64,000 bases of DNA, from positions 22,655 through 86,654 of the forward strand of contig JAKMXF010000026.1 in NCBI GenBank assembly GCA_024704765.1, in the 5' to 3' direction. The translations under genes were made by a program, and so were the position numbers. The notes beneath the pieces are model-generated. The model made no database searches and was not told the origin of the DNA. It was given only the letters and a program-made list of their open reading frames with translations. Each line of letters begins with the position of its first letter. Position 1 is the first letter of the stretch. Below, one piece after another: positions 44,615-57,395 of this stretch. Source of the stretch: Oopsacas minuta (lineage: Eukaryota > Porifera > Hexactinellida > Lyssacinosida > Leucopsacidae).

Positions 44615-45086
44615 GTATTGGCGGTTTGTATATATTTCAAATGTACGTATGTATATTGTATAATGACTCATGAACTTCTAAACTGCCTGGACATGCCACT
44701 CATATTAACTCATATTTGCTCTATACCAAATTTGGCAAGCTATTATTGATATATAGAACACATTTAATTATAGGTTTGTCAAATTAGCAACCTATGTTGT
44801 TATATACTAACGTTCCAGCAACCTAGATTACTAGGACTTTTGTATATAGAAACCTAGGAGGGACATTTCTATTTCATTATTCCTTCATTTCGTATCTCAA
44901 ATTATTGTGATTTTATTTGTCAATCAACATATGTGTTTCTAGGAAATAAGTTCATTCACTCTCATTTTACCCTCCTAATGGGTCTGAATATGTTAAGTTT
45001 ATCTGATATAATTTTGTTACAAACTTTATATTTTCGCAACTGAACTATAGCCTTGAAAATATGTGCCTTTACATCAAAATGACCTA
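44615..45086. other. DIP2 intron 4, first part
   Basis: No feature seen. Confidence 0.4.
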
Positions 45087-46364
45087 TAGGGTGTCTCAAA
45101 AGTTCTGCAACAAATTTTTACACCAATTTTTTATATCAAACCATAATTCAACTGCTGTTAAATTCATACTATGAACAAGTCTATATAATATATTCAATAT
45201 AATGTGATTGTGCAATTTTTGTCTACTATTATTCATTTATTTCTAAATGATAAGAAGCAGGATCAAATTCTAAGCCCTTGGTTCACCGAAATTTTCACCA
45301 TTGTTGATATCCTGCACGATAATGCGCTATATTGAGACAGGCGATATCGTAGATAAGCAACGATCAAGTCGGCCAAGAACAATTAGGAGCCTGCTAACAA
45401 GAAAAAGGTTCGTCAGAATTTAACTCGTCGGCCCACGATGTCCCACCGAAAAGTCGCCGCAAAGGTCGGAATAGATATGAAATCTACTCGACGGATAATC
45501 TAGATAGACTTATGTATGAAATGTTTCAAACGAAGTAGAGTAGAGTTTCTTAATGTCCAGATAGTTAAAAAGAGAATTCAAAGATGTCGTAGACTGTTGG
45601 ATCGACTCAAAAATGTTAACAGTGATTCAATTGTATTTTCGGATGAGAAGGTCTTCTGTATTGAGGAGAAGTGGAACTCTCAAAATTCACGGGTTTATTC
45701 CTTAACACGTAATGACACCCCAGAAAACTTAAGAAGTGTCCAGAAATCACAACACCCCAAAATTATTATGTTTTGGGCGGGAATTTTCAGTTTTTGGGAA
45801 AACTCCGTTAGTGTTCATACTCGAAGGTACAAAAATTAATGCACAGGTATACAAGATCTTATACTGGAGAAACATGTCTTAGCAATTGGTTTGACCTTCA
45901 TGAAAACCAAGGCATGGCTATTTCAACAGGATGGTGCACCGGCTCATACCGCTAAAATATCTCAACATTGGTTGTCAAGTAAGATCTCAGGGTTTTTGAA
46001 CCGTGACAAATGCACCACCCTTCAAGTCCTGGCCTAAACCCTTGTGAAGATTATTTGTGGGGAGACTAGAGACACTAGTAAACAATGGATCCCACAACAG
46101 TATTCCAGCACTAAAACGAGCATTAAAGGAAACTTGGTGTGAATTAGATCATGCTGAGGTCGCTCGGCCCTGCAAATTATTTCCGTCCAGACTTAAAGAT
46201 TGTCTGAAGGCCGGAGGGAATAGATTTGAAAGGATAAAGAGCCAAAATTTTCGTATATGATAGTGGGACATAATAGCATTTTCTTAAAATATTAGTCTGG
46301 TTATATGCTTTACATGCACAAGAATTACATATAAATTTTGTTGCAGAACTTTTGAGGCACCCAG
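45087..46364 (+). mobile_element. Mariner-type element, decayed (1.28 kb)
   Basis: It is flanked by TA (45085-45086 and 46365-46366). The inverted ends of about 28 bp share GGGTGTCTCAAAAGTTCTGC with two to three differences between left and right. It encloses a broken transposase on the plus strand. Confidence 0.85.
45330..46260 (+). pseudogene. Mariner-family transposase, broken
   Basis: Pieces in order: IETGDIVDKQRSSRPRTIRS (mariner linker with SGRPRT-like motif); TRRPTMSHRKVAAKVGIDM (second helix-turn-helix); IVFSDEKVFCIEEKWNSQNS (first Asp at 45637-45642 region); IIMFWAGIF; AWLFQQDGAPAHTAKISQHW (second Asp); and SSPGLNPCEDYLWGD (third Asp). Allowing one frameshift, the last spacing is about 39 residues, so this is a DD-D mariner type distinct from the DD37E elements in the window. 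At least three frame changes and stops inactivate it. Confidence 0.8.
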
Positions 46365-46587
46365 TAGAACCACTTCCAACTTGCTACACTCAATTCAAGA
46401 ATATAATATTGCGTGCCGTTGCTAACACTTTAGTCACATCCTAAATTGAATTCTATCTACATTTTTGATAATCAACATACACATATAGTAAGTATTACCA
46501 TTTACCTGAAACTGCGAGAATGCTTATTTAATGAGTTGATCCACTATCTATACTATTAAAACCCAATAATCTGTATTTATGTATGTA

Positions 46588-46830
46588 CACTGCCTGACCA
46601 AAGTATCGGAACACTGTGGCACAAGTGGCACACGCCGAGAATACCTTCAATGATCATATGGATATAGCAGAAAGTAAAAATTGCTTGTCATCATTCGTTG
46701 TTTATGTTATTTTTATGTTCAATGTTGTTTAAAATCGTCATTAACCTATACAACTAATAAACCGGTGGCATGTCTTTGGCGAAATGTGTCAATTTTGGCA
46801 GAGGGTTCCAATACTTTTGGCCAGGCAGTG
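46588..46830. mobile_element. Tc1-type MITE, 243 bp
   Basis: Flanked by TA at 46586-46587 and 46831-46832. The ends are CACTGCCTGACCAAAGTATC and, inverted, CACTGCCTGGCCAAAAGTAT. Non-coding. Confidence 0.85.
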
Positions 46831-46929
46831 TAGAAATATGTTTGCATGTCCAGAATTAATTTAAGAAACTGAAAGACCCACAGTGTTGATTTGGGTAAAC
46901 AGGAATATTTTCGGCCTGGCTTGAACAAG

Positions 46930-47440
46930 TTCGAGTCTTGGACAAAATTCACACCTATGACAAAATTATGACGTCATTGTTACCGTTTTGGATTTCCGAA
47001 AAACCACATTATTTACAGCTGCTCAGCCAATGAGCAGTAATTAATGTATATACGTACATGATATGCGTTTGAAATTTGGATCACAGGTACCCCTTAATGT
47101 GCCAATTCCTGACGTCATGATTTTGTCCAATGCAAACTCATCATGGGTAGTACTTCATCATGACCTTACAAAATTTTCTGATTTTCGAAAAATTGAATTT
47201 TGATACTACTCGAGGCACGAATTGGACAGATTACTATCCAAAAGTGACGTGGAAGCTCTATTTCAGCACAGAATGCTATTGAATGTAATTTGAGTGGTCC
47301 CTGAATAATATAATATTTATATTTTAGCTATTCTGTTTATTCGAGGCACTTAGTGCCGAGTATATTCTGTTGCGTAGCGACCAATAACATCATAAAAATT
47401 AGTTGTTTAATACTTAAGCTAACCTGGAGCTCTAAGCGCG
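46930..47440. repeat. Dispersed repeat family A / Helitron-like segment
   Basis: It contains GACGTCATGATTTTG, CTCATCATGGG, CTCGAGGCACGAATTGG, GTTGCGTAGCGACC and TTAATACTTAAGCTAACC, in the same order as 17500-17960. The 3' end has a worn AAGCGCGCTACTG. Confidence 0.5.
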
Positions 47441-48803
47441 CTACTGTATATTACAACTGTGTAGGGTTTTTGCTATTGTTCTATTATTGTGCGAAATGTA
47501 TGGAGCACTATATTTCACCAAAGACTTTTAAACTGCCTGTGCTCATCTCGAAGTATTTTCTGCTTCTGACTAATTAATACGAGATGATGTCATTTCTATT
47601 TGAAAATAGTTCAGAAATATGTCCTGTGTGATTTGTTATATTAGTATCAAAAGATACTTATATTCGGGTCAACATGTTGGAATTTCACTCTGCGAATCGG
47701 ACACAATAGATTTGTGTACTTTGTGTTGATGCTTCGCTAACATTCACGGTCTAAATTTGTTGATCAGAGTGAATATGGCTTACTACAATAAGGCTATACA
47801 TGTTGCCGAATCTTGGTATAGAATTAGTTTCCAGCTTTTAGAGTAATAATTTGTAAGGCTGATAACCTGAAAAATACTTGTGGTATGCCTTAGGAATGTA
47901 TTATCACCAAACAGAAACTTAGTCTCAATGTATATGTATATGTGGTCGAATATGTGATTAGTCATCATGTGGTTGCCTAATGTGCTATTTTAGTACCTCA
48001 AATGCAAGTTTCTAAACTGTACTTAGACATTGTTTCTAACATCCCTAATCTCTCATTGTTTATATTTTGATGAATTAATGTAGTTGATTCGAAAATTTCG
48101 ATAACATGATCAGTATGTGGTCACATTCCTGTGTTGCTAAGGAAATGCATATTGTCATGTTGAAGCCTTAACTAAAAAACAATGAATCTTATCTATAGTT
48201 GATACGAGTGTTTCCGCAATATCTTACTTCATTTTAACGAAAAATATATTTATTGGCGTAGATTCAATATCTTTTGAATAGATTACTTTTTTATTTCTTC
48301 CTTTCACGTTTTTAAAATTTATATTACCCAAAATATATTGAATTTACGCCATTGAAAAATATGTCGTTTGTTTTCTACCACGCATGACAACCCGGGTATT
48401 CTTGCCATGTAGGCATGCCTGCTTCTGCGGAAATTGTAGTGAAACTATAAGGGAGCTTGGATAATCTTATCCTATTTGTCGTTCGTACTAGAAATGTAAA
48501 AATGAACAAACAAATAACAAATAAAGATATTTGAGAATTGTACGTACAGTCGACTCCGCTACTGTATTGTAATTCATAACACTGATATACAAAATTGTAA
48601 AAACTTTTTTGATGATTAAATAAAAATAGCTGAAATTGAATAATTTGAAGGGACTGTTTATGAATGAGTTAATATGTATTCACAACAGGTCTAGAACTTG
48701 TAATTTTATGGTTGGAAGGTTGCACCAATATGGGATTGAATATATGAAATTAAACATACATTGATGTTTATTACTTACTAAATCATACTAATATTAACTA
48801 TCA
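47441..48803. other. DIP2 intron 4; no gene seen
   Basis: AT-rich; short frames only, none recognised. Confidence 0.4.
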
Positions 48804-49171
48804 CTAGCGCGCCACGCGGATTCTAACACTCCGTGTCCGTACTCAGCCTTCGCCCCTCGCTTTGACTATTAGTTTGTGTGATTTTCAGAATCAGCGTACC
48901 CGATTACCCCATAATGATCGTTGAAACCACTTTTCCAGGATAATTTTGAGATTTGTTTACTTTTTGTTTACTTTATAGTCATATAAACAACTTGAATTTG
49001 TAATTGACAAATTCATAATTGTGATTCGGATTCAGCATATTCGCTAACCTTTAGTCAAGTTTTATGAAACTTGTATATTTTCCTGATTAACACCATAGAT
49101 ATATAGATACAAACATTTTTGTAAATACGAATTCCACATTCCATTTCAGATTCCTTAGCAACGGACAAACG

Positions 49172-49211
<40 letters not shown>

Positions 49212-49216
49212 AACAG
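48804..49216 (-). repeat. Helitron-like short repeat with (ACAG)n
   Basis: CTAGCGCGCCACGCGG at 48804 is a CTAG-plus-hairpin-like end on the minus strand. The other side (49140-49216) has, inverted, CTGTTTGTTTGTCTGTC runs and GTTTGTCCGTTG as in 16799 and 50720. The (ACAG)n microsatellite spans about 49169-49206. Confidence 0.35.
49169..49206. repeat. (ACAG)n microsatellite
   Basis: About nine ACAG units. It produces a spurious Val-Cys-Leu-Ser repeat in minus-strand frames. Confidence 0.92.
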
Positions 49217-50269
49217 ATAGCAGTGACAATGATAGTATCTCCACTAATATCATTGTCACTGCTAATGTCCAATATTTCCAATGCAACTGGTACAGGTAGG
49301 TCCTCTGAATGTGGAACTGGCCTAATGGCGGACGGTACGTCTGGGTACGTAATACTGGATGTATTCTTTTTTGTGATACCATCAATTTTCGTCATACAGA
49401 AATATCAATCCGAAAGATGACACATTGGTTCTCTCCATATCATTGGGACCGCCAAAGCATTTTCTTTCTCTTCCCAGCATACCACAAGCGTAAGTTCTCA
49501 ACGCATGTCTTACAGGTATTGTGTAGAGCCCACGGCTTATCTTGATCCCCAAGATGGCATCCAAAATATGCGAAATACCAGCGTTTTACAGCCTTTGTGA
49601 TACTTTGCTGTTGGTCAGTTGTAGTATACCTCCCACAAATACAACTAAACTTTTTAGGAGAATTTTTACAAACCCGAGAAGCCATAAACAATAAAATGAA
49701 CACGATAAACTAAATGTAGAGTGGAATAAAGCAGATTTTAACTACTATTAGAGGCAATTTACATCATATAAACAATTACAACCAAATAAATTGGATAAGG
49801 GTGATGTGTAGAACTGAATTTAGAAATATTTTGACCATGTAATTAATTAAAAGATCGACATAACTAGAATAGAAATTTCTTAGTTTAGTGCCCTTGAGAA
49901 TGAAAAAATACATATTAATTCCCAATATATATCTACACTATGCAACAATGATAGAGAAAGAAGGTCATCAAAATGTTGTATATCAGTGTGATTAAATTGG
50001 AAGCATAGAATAGAATAAATCGATAAAATACAAGAGCACATAAGGATGCCACTCATGGACACTCAATTAAGCGAATATTGCGCGCGCGCGCGCTGCGCTT
50101 GTGGGTATTAATCGTGACAAGTCAAAACTCAATTAAAAGAATTCTGAAATATTCAAAGCTCGATAAAAACGAATTCTGGCAGGATCAAAAACTCGATAAA
50201 AACTATTCGGACAAACACCAGTGAGAGAAATTCTGACAAACGACATTTTCAAGATTGTGGCAACTGCAG
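49217..50269. other. DIP2 intron 4; no gene seen
   Basis: An alternating GCGCGCGCGCGCGC run lies at about 50079-50092. Several frames of 60-100 codons at 49087-49703 overlap on both strands and match nothing. Confidence 0.4.
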
Positions 50270-50520
50270 AATCCCCTATTTAATGGCCTTCTGTGGTGTT
50301 ACAGGAGCTGCTATTTGGCTTTTGGTTAGTAGCTGGGCACTTCATGCCTCAGTATTCTGAAATTCTCGAAGATTTAAACATTTGGGAATTTTGATTTGTT
50401 TTTGCAACGTAAAATCCCATTATGAGTTGGCATTTGTCAAAGTCATGACGACAAAGCAGTGCTGATGATGTTATTTTTGAAAATCAGAAAGGTGACAATG
50501 ACGTCATAATTAGGTGCAGG
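50270..50520 (-). repeat. Dispersed repeat family A, inverted copy
   Basis: It contains TTTAATGGCCTTCTGTGGTG, AGTAGCTGGGCACTTC and CCCATTATGAGTTGGCATTTG, the reverse complement of the family A order; also similar to 8430-8560. Confidence 0.5.
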
Positions 50521-50719
50521 GGCGGATCATTCAATAGGCTAGGTAGGCTATAGCCCATGGGTCCGGGGATTCTGGGGGCCTCATCATAGTTATTTACTGA
50601 AATTTATACATTTCACAGTGGTACACCATCTCATTTTGAAATATTTTGACTTTGTCTAAATTGATCAAAATTTGCTCTCTTATTCGATAGAGCAATGCAT
50701 ATTTTTAGCAATGTTTTAA

Positions 50720-51380
50720 TCTATATTATTAAATCTCAATTGTTGTTTGTTTGTCCGTTGAAGAACAATAGGAATCCAAAGAAGCGTTTGCAACTATTAA
50801 CGTATTCCTGAGTAAGCGATCGGGCGCTTGTTCTTTTGGTGGACATTTTTGTCAGATATTTTTTTACAATTTTTGAAAATACTAAGGATTTGGTAAGCTA
50901 ATCATCCGAATTTGTTGCATAGTTGAATGAAGAGTCAATTTAAATTTATCACCACCCTCTAGAAGAAATCAAAAATTCTTCTAGAGGGTGGTGATAAATT
51001 GTTCTTTACAAATCTTGGAGCAACATTCGCTGAAATGTAGGATTTATTTTGGGATTTGTTAATAGAGTATCAGAAGTTTGGATTTTATTTGCCCATTTTT
51101 GGTATTCAATTTTTGTCTCATCGCAAATTCGAGTCCTCAGACTTAACCTATCGCGCTCTATCAACTTATCTCGTGATTTGTGGGTTTCATTTTGTAGCTC
51201 ATTAATACTCTATCGAATGAGACCATTACTGCATTGGTGCAATTATACGTCCAAGACTAAAAATTGTTCCAGCCAGGCCCCAAAATTCCCCTATATGCCA
51301 AAAATCTGCCCTGCTGCTTTTCCAGTTTCTTCAATTCCGAACATACAAACTTATTTACAGATTAATTGCGTTTTTATATA
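50720..51380. repeat. Region bounded by Helitron-like 5' ends (tentative)
   Basis: At 50720 a plus-strand TCTATATTATTAAATCTCAA start is followed by TTGTTTGTCCGTTG. Near 51380 a minus-strand TCTATATAAAAACGCAATTA start faces it. The two facing ends belong to different subfamilies, so this is not one element. Between them lies a perfect hairpin (entered separately). Confidence 0.3.
50943..51000. repeat. Perfect 25-bp stem hairpin
   Basis: The left arm 50943-50967 (AATTTATCACCACCCTCTAG, then AAGAA) and the right arm 50976-51000 are exact reverse complements, separated by an 8-base loop. It lies in DIP2 intron 4. The shape is shorter than a typical animal pre-miRNA. Confidence 0.9.
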
Positions 51381-52945
51381 GATTTGAAATATCAATGGCG
51401 ATTCTAACACGAATGATTGAACTTACAAATTTCACCCGTGAAAACATGGCCACACACTTTTCGGTTTCTCAATGGTATTGAACATATTCATGTAGATGTG
51501 TATCCTAAATAGAAATCACTAACATACTCTACTCTACTATCAACGTTTAATGTTTCATTTGAAAGATATTGATGTAAACGGACATCGTTATTCTTAGCAC
51601 CTTGTTTTATTTGTATTAATGTGTTATTATCATCTCCTAGCTATTTTTGTACCTTATTTACAACTCTTCTTACACATATTCAAAAGAGCAAAAGTGAAAC
51701 TGATTATAATTTCTATAATCTAGGTTTACACATGCAAGGAGAGTCCCAGGAACAAATTCTAGATTATGGATAGAAACACCATCATTCTTCAATGGAAACT
51801 ATGTCGCATGCATGTATGATACAAAATGGTGGATTAGGGTAAATACAAATGTATTAGATGAAGATGACGATGCAGAATATAATTGATGTATTTTAATGAG
51901 AAAACAAAATTTCAGATGACCTAGTAGAGAGAACAAATGTTTGTTCCTATTAAGCAAAATCTTTTGCCAAATATGTGCTCCTTCATCCACATCAGCATAT
52001 GGCCGCCAGTATACACACCAGCAGATGTATTAATCATTGTGGTTCAAAAAATTATAATGTGTAGTATAGTAATAGAACGTGATAATTATTACACTGTCCG
52101 ACGAAATTTGAAAAGTTTCTACTTCGTGAACACTGTATATTACATCTTTACTATTCACTATGCTGATTCGGAATATCCAGTCTAGTTTACTCGAACACGT
52201 CACAATTTGGGGATATTCATTCTCAAAAGAGTTAACAATAACTGAAATTTTTTCATTAAAAAACTTCTGTTTGTTTTGAACTAGACTGTATGTTGATTTC
52301 ATTAACAACAAAAATTGCTCTGAATGGGCTGAACTTGGTATTAATGTTGCAGTTTATTACCGTGCTTGGTGTGCACGCATGCATTAAGTATCATTTTTAT
52401 ATCATTATTATCAACATTGTAATGTTTCATCATCCTTTTGAAAAAGTATTTGAGTTGCTACCTAGAAATGAAAGGGAATGTCAATAATTAATGTAAAATA
52501 CTATGACATAATTTGTGGTAACATTACAATGTATGCTGATGGAAACACTATTAAACACAAATATTCAAGTACAAGGAAAGACATTTTTTCTTCTTGAATA
52601 CTGCTTGTATTAAAAATGTTTTTCTTTCCAAAGTTCGTCATTATATTACCAATAATGTATTTATGTACATTCTACATGGAAACACTGTGTGCATCGAGCT
52701 CGAAGCACGGACTATATCCTTAATCCCATTTGTGACAAATGATGATCAATTCTCTAAAAGTAGTCCACATATCCATTCGAGCTTTAAGTGTATCCAGGTT
52801 AACTTGATTAAATCAGATAACTGGTACATATTTGTTGTATTTTATAATCACCATCAGTGCCTTACCAAATTGTTTCTTAATATTCTCACCTGAAGCAATA
52901 GAGTTAACAATCTGAATCCAAAATCACAAAAACCTACAGAGAGAA
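51381..52945. other. DIP2 intron 4; partial foldback arm, no gene seen
   Basis: 52093-52230 resembles the left arm of the 275-892 foldback (CACTGTCCGACGAAATTTGAA; GATTCGGAATA; CGAACACGTCACA). Frames at 52290-52893 are unrecognised. Confidence 0.4.
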
Positions 52946-54860
52946 ATGAAAGGCAAAAGTGGGCAAAGGGTTCAGAATAGATTTAAACTTGTTTCATATC
53001 AAAGTGTTGAAACCCTAAACCTTCGTGAAGCAAACAGACATAATGCCAAAAGAGTATTGGTGAGGAATGAAATCTACGATGTTCGAGAAGAATTTCACGT
53101 AAAAAATCACGAACATTCAGGAAGGACAAAATTGTATAAAAGGGTTACTCAATATTACTTCGAAGTAACTGAAGAACTGTGATATTTATGTCTAAATGTG
53201 TCCAACTTGCCATCTAAAAAGGGAAAAGAAATCCATAAAGTCTGTAGTTACCAAGCCAATCGTATCAAGAAATTATCTGAGCAGAGGTCAAATTGATCTC
53301 ATAGATTTCAGAGATATGATCTGGCTGAAAACATGTCACCAGATGGGGTCATACCCTATAAATACATTTTTGTCTACATTGACCATTTTACCAAAAAATA
53401 TACTTGGTTCCACTAGTTAGAAAAACAGCAAAAATGTTCTTGATATTTTAATGGAAATATTCTGCGATCAGGGCCGCCTCTAATATTGCATTGTGACAAT
53501 GGAGGAGAATTCTCAAATCGCCTTCTATTCGAAATTTTGCGAGACACTTGGCCCTCTACAAAATTGTGCATGACAAACCCAGGCATCTTGAGTGTTAGGA
53601 GACAGTAGAGCGTGTGAATAGAAAGTTAAAGACGGATTGTTTTCCACGATGTATGATGACAATGTTCAATGTTAGATAGACTATTTAAAGTGGGTAAAAT
53701 TTAACTACAACACAAGTTACCATACAACCATTCGAATGACGCCATTTAAGGCTGTATATGGCAGACTCCCATTCTTCGCACTCGCCATGTTCCTATGGAA
53801 CATTGGGGTGTGATTAAAACGAAGAGGATTTGAATAATTTTCAACAAACCTTTGTTGCTGATCCAATCCCAGCATCTGTTGATGGATTATCTGAATCATC
53901 TAATTTGTCTCATAACGAAGTGCCTACATATACAGAAGAGTATCCTAATGAACCACAGCCTCCATATTTATCTAAGTTCCCGCCTCTTTCCGACGATTAT
54001 GAATTCTCAATATGATATAGTTCTACTTGGCACTGTTGTCGATGATATAGAATATTATACTAATTTTGAAACCCCAATATCATTTATTCCAGTAATTTTG
54101 GAGAATCAAATTAGAGCAATTGAATCAGATAATTTAATTCCTGAGAAACAGATTCCCATGAGACGACTATCTAGTAGTTCATCCATAGTGTCAAATATAC
54201 ATCCAACTAATTCAACTAACTTACTCTGTGCTGTATGTGAGAATGAAACAAGTGGAGTACACTCTTGGCCTGGGTGTAGTCGTTTTGTCCAAGGATCTTG
54301 CGGAATTCTATAAGGGGAAGAGGGATTTGGGAGCTCAGTGTGGTTTCAAGGTTGTTTCTCAAAGAAAAGAGTACAGATACCCATCATTTAAGAAAAGGAA
54401 TAAAATGAAATCAAAAAACAGTACATGATCGTATGCTAAAGTCAAGTGGGAAAATTTCAAACCTGCTGAAATCTGTGATACTGTGCTTATACTCATTTCT
54501 AAACCTGATAAAATGAGTTCGATTGGACCACGCAATCTTATGGGTAATATCATTGACGCACATGACTCAGTTTATACTGTATCTACATCGCAAGGCAGAA
54601 TTTCTTCTGACTATGCAAGGAATCAGTTTGATATTTGTCCATTCAAAATCAGTGGAAATGAGTCTTGCCATACTTCTATAGTCAGTGAAACACAAGCAAT
54701 GCAAGGTGTTTCTCTGGACTCAGTGGTTCAGCATGTAGATGTAAGCACTCTAATACACTAAGGTGCCATTGCAAGAAATCAGGTAGAAGTTGCAACACTA
54801 AATGTCATAAAGGTCAGACTTCAATCGCTAAACGAGCAGTCGAGTACATTATACATAATA
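52946..54860 (+). pseudogene. KRBA2/Ginger-like integrase-type transposase, broken
   Basis: Plus-strand pieces in order: a zinc-binding-like N-terminal region with KNHEHSGRTKLYKRVTQYYF and, shortly after, CPTCHLKREKKS; the integrase (rve) core SRGQIDLIDFRDM (first Asp), LILHCDNGGEFSNRLLFEIL (second Asp), then a region around 53580-53610 where the third acidic residue is expected; YHTTIRMTPFKAVYGR; a Cys-rich stretch LCAVCENETSGVHSW; and a C-terminal tail including KWENFKPAEICDT and RISSDYARNQFDICPF, ending with CHCKKSGRSCNTKCHKG. This order matches KRBA2-like proteins, which derive from DDE integrases related to Gypsy and Ginger elements. Many stops and frame changes disable it. The exact superfamily is uncertain; no LTRs or inverted ends were found. 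Confidence 0.7.
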
Positions 54861-54932
54861 TTGAACAATTTGGACTTTTTATGTGGTAATGGTAGACGGA
54901 GTTAACCGTTGTAACGTAACTTGATATGAACT

Positions 54933-54973
54933 AGAGTCTAGTTCATATCTAGTTCATATCTAGTTCATATCAA
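54933..54973. repeat. Short tandem repeat, CTAGTTCATAT x3
   Basis: Three tandem 11-mers CTAGTTCATAT follow an inverted copy (GATATGAACTAGAG), and GGTCTAGTAACTAGACC follows at 54977. It looks like slippage plus small palindromes. Confidence 0.7.
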
Positions 54974-55187
54974 GATGGTCTAGTAACTAGACCATCCTTC
55001 TAGTAGTGTAGTAAGTAGTCTTAATAGTTTGTTCTAAACAATTTGCTTATGTTAATTACGAAAAGTGAACTCGGATAAGACAGTACCCCTTAGGCAAACT
55101 AAATTTTAGTACTATCCGAGTACTTCTGATCCAAATATGGATTGAATTAGAATGGATAGGAACAATTTTTAGACACAAATAAATTAG

Positions 55188-55309
55188 CAAGGTTGCAACC
55201 GTATAATATTTGGCGAATAGTTCAATATTCGGTTGCCAACCGAATATCAGCATCCGGTTAGGTTGCTATTCATAAATACTGATATTCGGTTCAATTGGTT
55301 TCAACCTTG
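55188..55309. mobile_element. Tiny hAT-like MITE, 122 bp
   Basis: The ends are CAAGGTTGCAACC and, inverted, CAAGGTTGAAACC. The 8-bp flanks TAAATTAG and TAGATTAG (7 of 8 identical) suggest a target duplication. The interior is made of ATTCGGTT/AACCGAAT words. Confidence 0.7.
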
Positions 55310-57395
55310 TAGATTAGTAATATATGTGGACACAAGTATGTGCATAACAATGGTTTCGAAGTGTTTCAATCAAAGAATTATGGTAAATTTATGAGAGAAG
55401 AAAATCCCAGATGACTTTAATAGAATGTTGACCATTTAAGAACTTAACAATTATGGAACAATTAATCAAAAACATTTATTACTAAATATGTACGTAGCAA
55501 ACAAACCTTAAACTCGGTTTCTGATATCGCTCTAAACTGAACATATGATGAAGTAGAGTCAAAATACAAAGATAATTACGTACTTTTCCCCAGTGATTGA
55601 TTGAGGTTCCGAGCTGAATAGAAATCAGATTACGCATATTACTGAATTGTTATGGAAAGTTAAGATATATATCCTATAATTAAATTTATTTGCATCTCTA
55701 TAATTAGTACTATTGTATCACTAGTTATATTATTTTGTAAAGAACCAGAAGAGAACATTGTATTATGGCATGGCTATGCACCAGTGTACACACGTGCATA
55801 AACTGCAACATTAACATGGTATTTTAAGAATTTTGTAATTTATTAGCATATTTTGTATGTGTTAATATAGATTTCGTTATTAGATCTAATTACATTATAG
55901 TTTAATCATCTTCACAGGTATTACATGACTACTTGGTATTTTGGTACAAACCTTTTGGTAATTTTATTAGCAATTAACAAATTTTGTTAGTAGAATTCTA
56001 TAAGTTTTGATCTTTGTAAACACGTTAATTTCTGTATGGTAATACCTTGTGTATATGGCGGGGCTGCTATTCAACGATATGCGGTACCTATGTTTCAAAA
56101 TCAATGAGAAACCAAGAAGTGGGGAGCTATGTTCACATGAATAGAATTTCAATAAGAATCTTTAATCAAGGACACTTGAGTGAAATTTGTAGGATCAATC
56201 CTTCATGTTAGAATCTCAATTGATATTTCAAAATATTTTGTCTGAAAGAGAAAAATACCTCGAGATTTGCACAGGTAAATCATAGGTTCCCTGAAATATA
56301 GTGCCCCTTACATTTCTTACGATAATAGAACAATACTAATACTGCCTATTCAGTTATAATATATATAGTAGATCAACTCATTTAATAAGTATTCTAACAG
56401 TTTCAGGCAAATGGTAATAGTGAAATTTTTTAAAATGAATACACTTTTTGGGCTGAAACACCAAATTTGTGAATACAAGCCAATTTTAGTGTGTTTTTTG
56501 TCGTTTAAGTGCTTAGTTTATATCAAAAATGAATTCAACGATATTGATTCACTTCATAGCTGAAGTACCCTATAACGGAAAGAATATTTGCGTTAATCCT
56601 AGATAAACGGACTAGGACCCATTTCTAAACCAGGAGAGTGGAAATTTTTATGTTTTCTTTTCCCGATAGTTTTTTGAGCTGAATTTTCAGGTTAATCATA
56701 AGTCATAGAGATGTTTGAATCTGGAAATATTCAAACAATCGGAGATGGTCATAGTTTACTGGTGAAATGAGATTGAATGCCTCATGTACCAGTGCAAATG
56801 GACGATGATGTTTTTCGAAGTTTGAAATGATTTTTCATTTCGCCACAAATGAAATATCTCTTTTAGTACTATAGCGCAACAGCACAATGATTATCCATGA
56901 TGCATGAGTAAACGAATGACATATGTGTGCTAGACGGTTAGTAAGGCCCCGCACAAGTACATTTGTTTAATTTTTCGCGAAATATATGTGTAAAATTTCT
57001 GCCATATGTTGTTAGCATTCATTGCTTCGTTCTGATTTATCTTTTTCCCATTTGATCTGCCATTTTTGAAAATAATTACTAAGTGGCATGCCGGAAATTT
57101 CTTTAACTGCTTTTTTCCAATCGCGATATGAAACCCTGAATGGGTTCTGCTGTGGTGGCTATTTTATTTTTAACATATTGGCCGAATTTTGCAAGTATTG
57201 AGACTTCTGAAAACAGCTTGTAAAGCTTACTTATTGACTTTTCTAACTTAATTTTACCATCGATTTACACCAGAAATTGATTATTTCCCAGTACTGGATA
57301 CTAATCATGCTATTTCCACCCATTACATTTTGAATTTTCGTTACTTTTCCTTTCAATTCGTATTCGGTGCAAATTTTTTCTATTTCTCTTCATAG
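55310..57395. other. DIP2 intron 4, last part
   Basis: 55800-55960 resembles the middle of the 275-892 foldback element (ATGGTATTTTAAGAATTT; TCTTCACAGGTATTACATGACTA). No gene seen. Confidence 0.35.

Noticed and set aside
49087-49395. Protein with repeated Val-Cys-Leu-Ser
   Set aside because: It is the translation of an (ACAG)n microsatellite.
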